Shown here piece by piece: positions 55,210 to 64,000 of a stretch of 64,000 nt of DNA. Source of the DNA: Pseudeuparius sepicola (Eukaryota; Arthropoda; Insecta; Coleoptera; Anthribidae); NCBI GenBank assembly GCA_963920635.1, contig OY987307.1:16879735-16943734 (forward strand), in the 5' to 3' direction. Numbering within the stretch: position 1 is the stretch's first letter; the number at the start of each line of letters is the position of its first letter. Under the pieces are notes generated by a model. It saw nothing but the letters and a program-made list of their open reading frames with translations, searched no databases and was not told the DNA's origin. A program made the position numbers and the translations under genes.

Positions 55210-55355
55210 ATATGGGACAAAATGCTTTGGTAATTGGCAACATCAAACTAGTTTCCAATATCTAATGGAAATTAAGTATGGGTCCTTCGGAGGAGTGCAG
55301 ACCACGACAGGTACCTGTTTCGGGCTTGTCGGCCCTCATCAGGCAGACGTAGCGC
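55210..55355 (-). repeat. Hammerhead-repeat family M, copy 2
   Basis: Shares CAAACTAGTTTCCAATATCT and ACCACGACAGG with 13210-13345 and contains the intact ribozyme listed below. The repeat could be part of a Penelope-like LTR or of a retrozyme; both are known to carry hammerheads. Confidence 0.7.
55293..55352 (-). ncRNA. Hammerhead ribozyme
   Basis: Minus strand: stem I strand (ACGTCTGC), CTGATGA core (55342-55336), stem II GGGC-CGACAA-GCCC, GAAAC (55321-55317), short stem III AGG/CCT, cleavage triplet GTC (55308-55306) and the returning stem I strand GTGGTCTGC. All invariant core bases are present. Stem I starts C-G, G-U, U-G, C-G then an internal loop, as usual for natural type I ribozymes. 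The 3-4-bp stem III is typical of retrozyme and Penelope hammerheads that work as dimers. Confidence 0.82.
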
Positions 55356-55734
55356 ACCTCACCGAAAAACCCAGATTACGTTGGCTAAGTGGAATAGGAA
55401 ATAGTATAATGCGGTGAGCATTTACCATCCAACGCCATCTAGCTGGTACTGCCAAAACCAAAGCAATGTGAGTGTGTATGTGTATATATCGACGGGTCGA
55501 TCGACATATAAAAAGAACTCGGCAAAGCGGCGCGGCGCGGTGGAAAAAGAAGCATACATACAGGGAGCCATGAAACTCGTTTGATTCATCACCGAGTATC
55601 TTCTAATATATAGAAATCAACAAGGATTGAAGTCATTCTCTTAAGTCTTTTATATGTTTCATGACTATTGCGGTCATTATGTATCTACGTTTCGTCACTA
55701 CCAGAACCAGAGTCTACAATTCTTCAGTGATCTA

Positions 55735-56062
55735 TGACTACGTTTATCTCGACGCGTTCGATCCGATTGAGAGAGGTTTGAATTCACTGGAGCGGACTCA
55801 AATAGACGGCGTAAACTATACAGATTGAAATTCAATCATATTTAAAATTTCAAGTCAAGCCGTTATTTCCAAACAGAAGTTGGCCAGAATGTGCACCAAC
55901 CAACTGTGGAATAAGTATAATAAGTTAATGTCCCTAGAGAGGATTGAAAATCGTAGGATTCAATACTGATAATGTAAACGTAAAATTATAAAAGATTTGA
56001 CATAACTCGATCGGATCCATTTCAATCCGATCGAGTTGTCACGAGATAAACGTAGTCTATAA
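55735..56062. repeat. Inverted-repeat element with GACTACGTTTATCTCG ends
   Basis: GACTACGTTTATCTCG at 55737 is complemented by CGAGATAAACGTAGTC ending about 56059, and the arms go on with similar CGATCCGATTGA. A hairpin ACTCGATCGGAT/ATCCGATCGAGT sits at 56005-56036. TAT flanks both ends, possibly a 3-bp TSD. Confidence 0.55.
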
Positions 56063-56845
56063 TTAATAATTTCAGATCGTTTTTCAATTCGCTCACTATG
56101 ACAACAGAGATGACAAATATGCAATAAAATATAAAAAATTGCACCTACGCTCGATCGGGTGTTTTACGTCTTAAATTGGTGTAACAGATCAAGATCAGAA
56201 GTTTCCACTTACACTTGCAACTTTATTAGCCGAATCCAAACTCTGGCAAACTAGAGGGAAAGTTAAAGTTAGGTACAGCGCAATGGTTTCACAGCATATT
56301 TACTGCAACCCGGCCAATACCAATTTGTGTTAATAAATTACGACAATTCATTCCGAAAGCGCCATTTCAATTTTCTATCAGGTGCAGTCAGGCAATTTCG
56401 TGGTGTTATAGAGATGTGTAATTGGAGCTTTTAACTCGGAAGTTTAATGGATTCTACTACGGCAGGGACGTTATTTTCGGCACACTGAGCAAGAATATCA
56501 AGGAAGGTCGGGATGTAAAGGACAATGGAGTCCATTAACTAGTCTATTTGATTGTAAAAGCTGCGGCTGTAACAATGGGTCATTGGATTTCTTTGTAAAA
56601 AGCCACTGAAATCTCATTGGCAAAGAATGTTAATAAATCTGCACAACCACAACACAGAAATAGGCAAAACATGATTTGTGGACAAAACGCCAGATTCCTC
56701 CTTATTTATCCGGCTTTAACTTTTTTTTAATTTCCATTTGCGTTATATTATAAATTATAAGTATTCGTTCCTTAAAAACACAATGCTTAGTTTGTGCGAC
56801 TTTTTTCCATGTCAGTGTTTAGTACACTCAGAGGGTGGATTTGTT
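56063..56845. other. No recognisable feature
   Basis: No coding or repeat structure recognised. Confidence 0.4.
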
Positions 56846-57436
56846 ACATTTTGTCACCAGCTAAAAATAAAATATTTGAAAATATGAAGTATGTCTTATT
56901 ATACAATAGAACGTAATTATGAAAATATTCCATGGCTGACTATGTAAAAACAAAGATCATAATATGATCTTTGGTAAAAATAAAAAAAAAAACAGAAAAT
57001 TAGCCATAGCTCTTTTATTTTTTGTAATAACTATGCCGAGTATATATCTTTGGAAAGTTAAAAAAATGGCCGATTTTATAAGGCCACAGCCAACTATGAT
57101 TTACATTTAAAAAAACACAAGTTTATGTCATATCTCAAAAATCACGAACAACATAAAAATTGGAACAGATTATCTTATTAAGCCCAAAATGGTCTACAAT
57201 TTTTGTCTCTACAGTTTTTCTGTATAATCAGAAATAACGGAGCTACAGAGATCTGAAGAAATAGCAAAAAATCATTTTTTTCAAAATATCTAGTGAGCCG
57301 TGAACTTTTTTAAAAATCCAAAAGGGGCATTAGATTGAGCATTGGAAACTGCAATTCTTTCCCCATTTAACCTTTGTTCCAGCTCTGCTAGTTTCCGAGA
57401 TCCCCATAGTGGGCATCGAAAAAAACTCACCCTGTA
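56846..57436 (-). mobile_element. Foldback F, copy 2 (right arm only)
   Basis: Parallels 24545-25190: TTGTTACATTTTGTCACCAG, ATTCCATGGCTGACTATG, GGCCACAGCCAACTATGATT, and ends CGAAAAAAACTCACCCTGTA at 57436. It lacks repeat G and the opposite arm. It carries a local ATGATCTTTGTTTT/AAAGATCATAATATGATCTTT palindrome at about 56950-56970. Confidence 0.78.
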
Positions 57437-60359
57437 TAGAAAAATCCATACAAAGAAAAATTGAGGTATCACGAAAACTGTTTAACCCTTCTCAGTCGCA
57501 AAATAAAACAACTGTATCATTCGTTCGAGAAAATCAAAACATTTGCCATCAGTCACGTGACAAATTCATTGCAAGTCTTTGTCTCACTTATTGCCAAGTA
57601 AAAACCTATCCCTCTCTAGGGTTATTGCAGCTGACAATAGCCTTGAATTAATTCTTTATAGTATCATGCTTATAATTTTTGGAAAACAATAATTTATCAT
57701 TCACATTATTACCTAGTCTAAAATTCTTAAAGTAAGTATACACATATATTTTGAATCGACAATATGTGTATAATGTTTGAATCATGAATTTTTTTTTTTA
57801 AAACCAACCAGGTTAATCAAGTTATCACTTGTATGAGGTACAGGTAAACATTAGGTAATGTGGTGAAGACTAATAATTATTATTCTCATCTAGTGACACC
57901 CTGCCTATAGTGGAGTCAACCAGGAAAATAACTTCGAACAAATTCCGGGAGTTTTAGATTTTGTTGGAATGTGTTCGTTTTGATGTCTTAAAACAAAATC
58001 CGAAGAGTCCGCAGCGCAAAATAGAGTGCGATTTTTTTTATTTAACAATAACTGTCAAAAATATAGTTTTTTTTGTTAATAACTTATTTAATAAGCACTT
58101 TCATAGAATTTAAGTAAGACCATTCGAAAGAGCAGGCAATTTCTCAAAAAAAATGTATTTGCATATTTTTTGTAAAATAATTAAGTAATGAATGAGAATT
58201 TTTTTAAGATCATACGTTTTCATGCTTCCTCGTATTTAAGAGGCAGACGAAACTGAGAGCGGCGCGTGGAGCGCGAGACAGTTAAACAGTAATAACTTTT
58301 TACACACACAACTAATTCATATGCAACAAAGTTTATTGGAAAGTGACACCGTAAAGCAATTAAAAAAATCTTGTAGCATTAATTTCCATGAAGGGATACG
58401 CCTGTCATATTATTGTAAAGTTGGTCTTGATCAAAATTTCGTGCATTTTTACAATAATTGACGTTACATGGTCAATTTGTAATATTTTTGAGCAATATTA
58501 CAGAATGTTTATACTAAATGTATGTACTTTTGAAAGAGCAATATAAGATTACGATATAAAACCTCATTTGTTTTTTTTTTCACTTTGAACATAGAGATTT
58601 TTCATAAATTCTTGCTATCGTATATTCAATATTTATTTCAAACGCTCATAATATCCGCATAAAATTTTAGATATTGAAACCCAATAGGTGACTTTTTTGA
58701 AGCCTAAAACGTGTGCTTTTTGTTAGCATAAGTAATTTTAATGTATTTCTCTTTTTCCTCGTTTATTTTTGCAGTAAATCGCGTTATAATTAATTTCCCG
58801 AAACGCAGAACTCGATCCAAGCTATATACAGGGTGTTTCATTAAGGGTGAAGAGGTACCATATCTCAGGAATTAATAGTCCTGGAGCTTTGGGAAAAAAT
58901 CTTCTTAGGTAATATGGTCACGAAAAATCGCTGGAAATTATTTTTAAGTTTGTAGGGCGGCCGCTAGGCGGCGTATTCGCAACAGTTTATTTGAAAAATG
59001 AGTTTTCTCAAAAAAATAACTAATAAATATTTAAATTTATTGCAGTCTTCAGCAAATTCTGAACAATTTCCGTTAAGGATTTTTTGCGCTTGCTCTTCAA
59101 ATAGAGGTGAGACGGGCGGATAAACCTTGACTTGAAAAAATTCTGCTAACTCCGGTTTGGTTTAACCGAATTGGTTGAATTTGGGCTTGTTGAAGAGATA
59201 TTTCCTTCTTCTATTAAATGATTGTCCAGTAAGATCATTTCGAATTTCGTGGTCACCGCTAGAGGGCGCAATTCGAAAAATTTCCCTTTTATTACAATTT
59301 TCTCCGAAATTTTAAATTCAATGACATATTTATTCTGTTATAATGGAAAACTAGATTACATTTACAACAAAAAATACTTTGGTATTTCGATATCTTCATT
59401 TGTTTCGGAGTTATCGCCAAAATAATAATTATAAACATGTTATTTGAAAGAAGAAGGTAGGTATTTGTTTTCAAAGATTTCCGTTGTCAAGCATGCCATG
59501 AAATAAATAAAAATCTGCTTGAGATTTTCGTAAATAGCTAGATTTTCACTTTTTATTCCGTTAAACGTATTTCTAATTTACTTACCTTACCTGTCGTATT
59601 GATATGAGATTATGATGATTATGCAGAAAATTCGATTATTCTTGCATTCAACTTCATTTTTACTAGGCGTCATTTTGTTTTTAATTTTTTTTTCTTCATA
59701 ATATTCATAAACGGCATCTCAAAAAACATCATTCATCAACATTTTTTTTAAAGCGCACTTTTTCAACCTGCGGACTTTTAAATAAAAGTATGTTTGAAGG
59801 TGTTTCAAAAGGTTTTATTCATCCATGACTTCCCTAATTAATTCCTAATTAACACCATTTTTCGTCTACGTTGACTCCACTACTATAACGGTCTTCCTAT
59901 TTAATAACGCAAAGAGGACCAGAAAAAAATGGAGATTCTCATCTAAAACTCGAAGGTAAGTAAGGGATATGTAGGATTAAGGGCGATATCCTATAGTAAG
60001 TGGAAATTTATTCTTATGAGGCCAAGGTAAAGAGAAGGCCTGCTGAAAGAGGAGGCCAATAACGAAGATAAATGCAGGGATAATCATAAAAACGTAAAAG
60101 GAAATGGGGATATACAGACCAGAAGAGACATCGGAAAATTAATAAGAGAAATAGCTTCTGAGATAACAAAAATCGTAGGATTTGGGATATATTCTCGATG
60201 TTCCGTGAGCCTATAGTCGATTAGCAGATAATGAAAAACCGGCCAACTGTACACCATTAAGCAGGCACCGTTGTCGTTGGGAATAATTGATTCAATCGTT
60301 AAGAATTTATTACAAATATGAGCAGATTAATATTACAGGGACGACCAAGACTTTCGATA
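57437..60359. other. Unassigned; one orphan TACAGGGTG end
   Basis: TACAGGGTGTTTCATTAAGG at 58829 has no complementary partner. A GC-rich patch GGGCGGCCGCTAGGCGGCG lies at about 58956. No gene recognised. Confidence 0.4.
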
Positions 60360-61270
60360 TACAGTGCTATTCATAAAGTTTGCACCAAATGGGAAAATTT
60401 TGTAGATATTATTCTATTTTTTGATACTCTGACTTTGGGATATGTTGGTGCATGTTTTGTTTACACTATTGCGCCTAAAGAGGGTCGTGACGTCACACCC
60501 CATGCCTGTCAAATTTGATATTTAAAATAAAAAAATGGGAAAAATCAGGTTTGCCTTGAAAATACCCGAAAAAGTTATTAAGAAAATGTGTTTGTATTGT
60601 ATTATTTTGCCCATATTCAAATGGATATTAGAATATTCGTATTTTTTACTTGATATTCCTGGAATTGAAACTGAATCCATAAAATTCGATACAAAACTGT
60701 ACCTTATAATTCTGTTTCACTGAATTTCAAAAAAGGACGATTTTCATGTAAAAATATTACAACACTGGCCCAGGGAATAAACTTATCTTAAAATGAAAGA
60801 GTCTTTGCACCAAGATTGCATTCTTACACAATAGCTAGTTTCAAAAATCTCCTGTTTCTCCTTAACTTTGCATTGAAATTTATTTGTATCGTTATGATTT
60901 ATTAAAAGGGCAACCACTAAATAAGTTTCTTCGGTTATTTGCGGGAAAAAATATCGAGTACCGATTAAAAGAGAAATAATTAAGAAAAAACGAACATGGT
61001 GATATCCTTCTGAAAATTTGCATAGGGGCACAATAATGCAATACAAACACATTTTCTTAATAACTTTTTCCGATATTTTCAAGGCAAACCTGATTTTTTC
61101 AGTTTATTATTTTAAATGTCAAATTTGACAGGCATGGGCTGTGACGTCATGACCCTCTTTAGGCGCAATAGTGTAAACAAGACATGCCCAACATATCCCA
61201 AAATCAGATTTTTTAAAAATATAATAATACAAATTTTTCCCATTTGGTGCAAACTATGAATAGAACTGTA
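60360..61270. mobile_element. Foldback with TACAGTGC / AACTGTA ends, 911 bp
   Basis: TACAGTGCTATTCATAAAGT and TTGCACCAAATGGGAAAA are complemented at the right (TTTTTCCCATTTGGTGCAAA, CTATGAATAGAACTGTA). Arms continue with TTTACACTATTGCGCCTAAA, GACGTCACACCCCATGCC and AAACCTGATTTTT-type words. The ORFs 60535-60723 and 60783-61082 are mirror images of each other in the arms and are not genes. Confidence 0.85.
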
Positions 61271-62381
61271 TAATATTTACTTAATTTGATAGAAATTTAA
61301 ACCGATTGGTTGGCCTAAAAGGTACGATTTTAACTGCACAAGAATTTTTCTTAGGAATGTTCAATAAACAATAAAAACTCTTGGGTTTCGACCAAACAAA
61401 AAACGTATTTATTTGTTAATCATACAACATACGTTTCGGCACAAAGATAACTAACATTTTGTATATTTTAACAATTAAGAGAAACATAAATATTTCTAAA
61501 AAGAAAGAATAAAAGTGAATATTACTATAAAAAATTTAAAAAATTAAAGCATTCCAAAAGCGAAAGTTAAAGTGTAAAAATACTTACAATTTAAACAACG
61601 GAATGCATATTTACAGTTAAAATGTCTTTGTAAGACAAGACCGAGTCTTAGGCGACGCGCGGCCCTTAATAATATTATAAATATTTTATTTAAATGCCCT
61701 GAAAAAGAATAAAATACACTTTGAAACAAATCAACGCAAAGCAAACCAATAATTTTGTTTCACACAAAACAACACAACACAAAAATCTATACAAAAAACC
61801 AAAATCCGTAAAATAAAGCGCAATCTGTATTTACATGCACGGCACTGGTTATACTGACCTAACTGGCCTACGTCGATACCTGCTCCGTGGATCTCCGAAA
61901 CGTCAACCATTCAAATCTACGCTCGCTTTCTTATTGGCTGCCTCCTCTTGGCTAGGTCAACGTCGACCGCGTAAAACCCTTTGAATTTTGTACGGATGAT
62001 TTCTGCTGATATATCGTATTTTTAGCAGTAGCAGAGCGTGGAAAACGCTATGAAATAGATCGCGCCCCGTATATCACTGTGTTCCAAGTGAGTTCATTTT
62101 TACTTTACTAGGGTAGCTCGAGAACAGGCGCCTCGGCAATAAAATACGAGACAAAACACTTTTTTAACCAAATATTCAAAACCCGGCCAATAAAGGCCAA
62201 TTTAACTATTCGTACACATTGCGAAATTGTTACCTATAGCAGCGCAATCTAGCAGTATAAATATTTTAGTAGGTTTGAATATCAATAGATTTATTATGGA
62301 GGCTGCACAACAAGCAGCAGTTTGGTTTTTCTGTTCGAAGCCGCTGTGTCTTTGTCATACTTGGCCTAGGTAGAGCGATCG
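61271..62381. other. Unassigned
   Basis: No coding or repeat structure recognised; GC-richer stretch at about 61830-61975. Confidence 0.4.
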
Positions 62382-62600
62382 TCAAAGTCAAGCAACGCCG
62401 CGCGTAGTCGGTTCATGGACGGGTGATCCCTTATTATTATTTTCTTGCCTAATAAAACTTTTTTTTTTCGATTTCACTGAAGTTCTTTTTATGACTCATG
62501 TGGTTTATTTGCCTCGGCCAGAGCCCTCGGCAACTAAATTCCACATGAATCATAAAAAGTTGAATTTCAGTGCCTTGGTACATAAATAACTATTTTTTGG
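62382..62600 (+). mobile_element. 5S-rRNA-derived SINE, copy 2
   Basis: GCGATCGTCAAAGTCAAGCA then ACGCCGCGCG, GTCGGTTCATGGACGGGTGA matches 5S rRNA from about its CGATCACCGAAGTTAAGCA to GGATGGGTGACC. The tail repeats the copy 1 hairpin (TTCACTGAAGTTC ... AAGTTGAATTTCAGTGCCTT) and ends GGTACATAAATAACTATTTT like copy 1. Confidence 0.72.
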
Positions 62601-62644
62601 AAAACTGCCTGACACGAAGACCTGGAAGAGACACTCACCTTTTT

Positions 62645-62705
62645 TCTATAGATCTAGAAAAAAGGCGAGTGTCCCTTCCAGGCCTTCGCTTATGTCCTAT
62701 ATTCT
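62645..62705. repeat. Hairpin, ~27-bp arms
   Basis: CCTGGAAGAGACACTCACCT faces AGGCGAGTGTCCCTTCCAGG across TTTTTTCTATAGATCTAGAAAAA. No TSD found. Confidence 0.65.
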
Positions 62706-62899
62706 TTTTGTGACGTCATTTTTATGCTGTTTCAAGTGACTTTAGCAATACTATACAATGCAGAACGAACAGCAAACGTGACAGTACTAAATACTATCAG
62801 TTTTTTTATCACATTTTTGATAGAGCAAATAAGATAATTAATTTGTTTCACATATTAATGTTCTGTTTTTTAACTGATATGAGAAATTGCAATTATACA

Positions 62900-63350
62900 G
62901 TAAATAGGGGAAAGGGAAAAAAATATCAGTTCTAAAATTGACGCTGTTAGGATGTTTAGTTATATTAATCATTTCTAATATATTTCTCTTATTACGGTCA
63001 TCTTTTTATCTGGAAACAATTTGGGTATTATCAAAATCAAAGACCTGGTTGTTTTCTAAAGCATGTTGGCTATATGTGCGGTGGAATTAAGGTTTTTCTT
63101 TTTGATTTCATATTTATATCTACATAATCTTTTGTGTAAATATTGTTTTGTTTGTCCTATGTATAGTGATTGATTTTGTAAATAAGATTGGTTTCATTTT
63201 GTGGTAATGCTAGGTTTGAGTTTCTTATAAAATGCTTTGGTTGTTTTGTAAGGTATACCTATGCCTTATATTATATTTAGGAAGCAATTTTTAAATAGCA
63301 TTTGAGACTCCATAAATATAAGGAATAGTAGCATATTTTTTATTAGATGT
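62900..63350 (-). pseudogene. Penelope-like element relic with GIY-YIG end
   Basis: Minus strand reads KKYATIPYIYGVSNAI near 63345, GIGIPYKTTKAFYKKLKPSI, then SLYIGQTKQYLHKRLCRYKY at about 63170, and after frame changes HALENNQVFDFDNTQIVSR, NKRNILEMINITKHPNSVNF. This is the linker plus GIY-YIG endonuclease C-terminus that follows the RT domain of Penelope-like retroelements (YIGQT and the FDFD...NKRxxxEMxxI tail). Stops and frameshifts show decay; the RT domain itself is not present. Confidence 0.8.
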
Positions 63351-63732
63351 GGATGTTTTAGTATTGTGGTAGTGGTTGGTAGTAGGATTTGTAATCACCT
63401 GATGTGAATACCCTGTATAAACATCCGCGATCCTCACACACACACACAGTTGGCCTTCTATTTATCGCTGAGCAAGGGATTCTGCGATTTAGGCGGTCCA
63501 GTCTTCAAGTGGGGACAAATAGTTTTTAATCTCGATATAGCCGTCTTTGTACCAATATCTGAATATACATCTCCTGTATTTTATTTTTCGGTCGCTTTAT
63601 TTCCTCACCGGAGTAAATAGAGCAGCGGTGGGATTTACCAAAAACGTTTCCGGAGTGTTTGTACGTTATCGCGTTGACAAAGGATAATAATTATTAGAGT
63701 CCAAGTGTCTAGTGTTTTAATTGAGAAATTAG

Positions 63733-64000
63733 TTGAGAAATGGGGTTGCTAAAGACTTTGCCGAAATGTTGCGAAAATTAATATTGCGGCAAAAGTTGCC
63801 TGAAGAGTCGTGGGAGCGATATTATTTCGAAAAAAATGAGCTCCTTAGTGCATGCGACATCACAGGAAAAAGGGCGGTGTCCTGTTTGATTGATGGAATT
63901 ACTGATCTCAGCATACAGGCAGCGGCTCGGGCGGGAAGGTATGAAGAACCTGACAGATTGTACGCTAAATATTTATCAGCTTTAAAGTCCGAAAGTAGTG
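63733..64000 (+). CDS. Ty3-type retrotransposon gag fragment (runs off the window)
   Basis: Open frame after a TAG at 63730; the first ATG is at 63766. It reads DFAEMLRKLILRQKLPEESW, ERYYFEKNELLSACDITGKR, AVSCLIDGITDLSIQAAARA, GRYEEPDRLYAKYLSALKS and is still open at the end. The pattern (LRQKLP..SW..YYF.K..LL.AC, VSCLIDGI, AARAG.Y..P..LY) is that of the retrotransposon gag domain of insect Ty3/mdg4-like elements. Residues that usually precede it are missing, so the gene may be 5' truncated or its start lost. Upstream 63420-63730 could hold leader or LTR but shows no clear ends. Confidence 0.7.
   Translation, partial: MRNGVAKDFAEMLRKLILRQKLPEESWERYYFEKNELLSACDITGKRAVSCLIDGITDLSIQAAARAGRYEEPDRLYAKYLSALKSESS

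Noticed and set aside
60535..61082. Two facing ORFs with similar peptides
   Set aside because: They are the two arms of the foldback at 60360-61270, so similarity reflects the inverted repeat and not gene duplication.

Overview
The window looks like nuclear DNA of an insect: AT-rich, no bacterial gene organisation, TE superfamilies typical of arthropods (intron-containing mariner/Tc relative, THAP-bearing P-type elements, FLYWCH-MULE, Penelope-like, Ty3-type gag, tetranucleotide-tailed LINE) and the frequent TAGGTA/TACCTA steps common in Lepidoptera and some Coleoptera. I cannot fix the order: one short motif near 53.4 kb recalls a repeat I associate with Lepidoptera, while the many TACAGGGTG-ended foldback repeats recall large beetle genomes. 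No intact protein-coding host gene was found; nearly every recognisable peptide is a decayed transposase or reverse-transcriptase fragment.

Layout. 0-5.3 kb: a foldback repeat (its inverted partner lies at 48.8-49.7 kb), a decayed DDE transposon with long terminal inverted repeats (TIRs) and an in-frame intron, and a hAT MITE with a perfect 8-bp target-site duplication (TSD). 6.6-13.6 kb: a tRNA-like SINE, TACAGGGTG-ended repeats, a THAP/P-type element, a hairpin cluster, a ribozyme-repeat remnant and a 5S-rRNA-derived SINE. 14-20.9 kb: a hAT MITE rich in short repeats, a FLYWCH-MULE relic, a second intron-containing transposase relic, a second SINE copy, another hAT MITE and a 730-bp foldback. 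21.3-26.2 kb: two hAT elements with transposase C-termini and perfect TSDs (one with its 3' end tandemly duplicated) around a 1.6-kb foldback. 29.4-31.0 kb: a foldback split by a second P-type element with TSD. 32-48.5 kb: two LTR-like repeats, a TA-flanked MITE, a 261-bp MITE with 7-bp TSD, several palindromic elements, a heat-shock-element/TATA pair and a LINE 3' end. 48.8-64 kb: the inverted foldback copy, more palindromes, a tRNA-iMet-like pseudogene, a hammerhead ribozyme, a second 5S-derived SINE, a Penelope-like relic and a Ty3-type gag fragment running off the end.

The most interesting material is very small. Three nearly perfect palindromes of only 27, 30 and 36 bp, all starting CAC and ending GTG, are flanked by exact 7- or 8-bp direct repeats. 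Two of them interrupt transposase genes at the same type of target (GTACMAC). A 261-bp element with similar CACAGA ends and a 7-bp TSD may be a longer relative. This looks like a family of ultra-short mobile palindromes that I cannot name. A complete hammerhead ribozyme core on the minus strand near 55.3 kb, with a sibling repeat at 13.2 kb that has lost the catalytic strand, suggests retrozyme-like or Penelope-LTR-like DNA.

All boundaries were read by eye; where a TSD is stated, both copies were located base by base.
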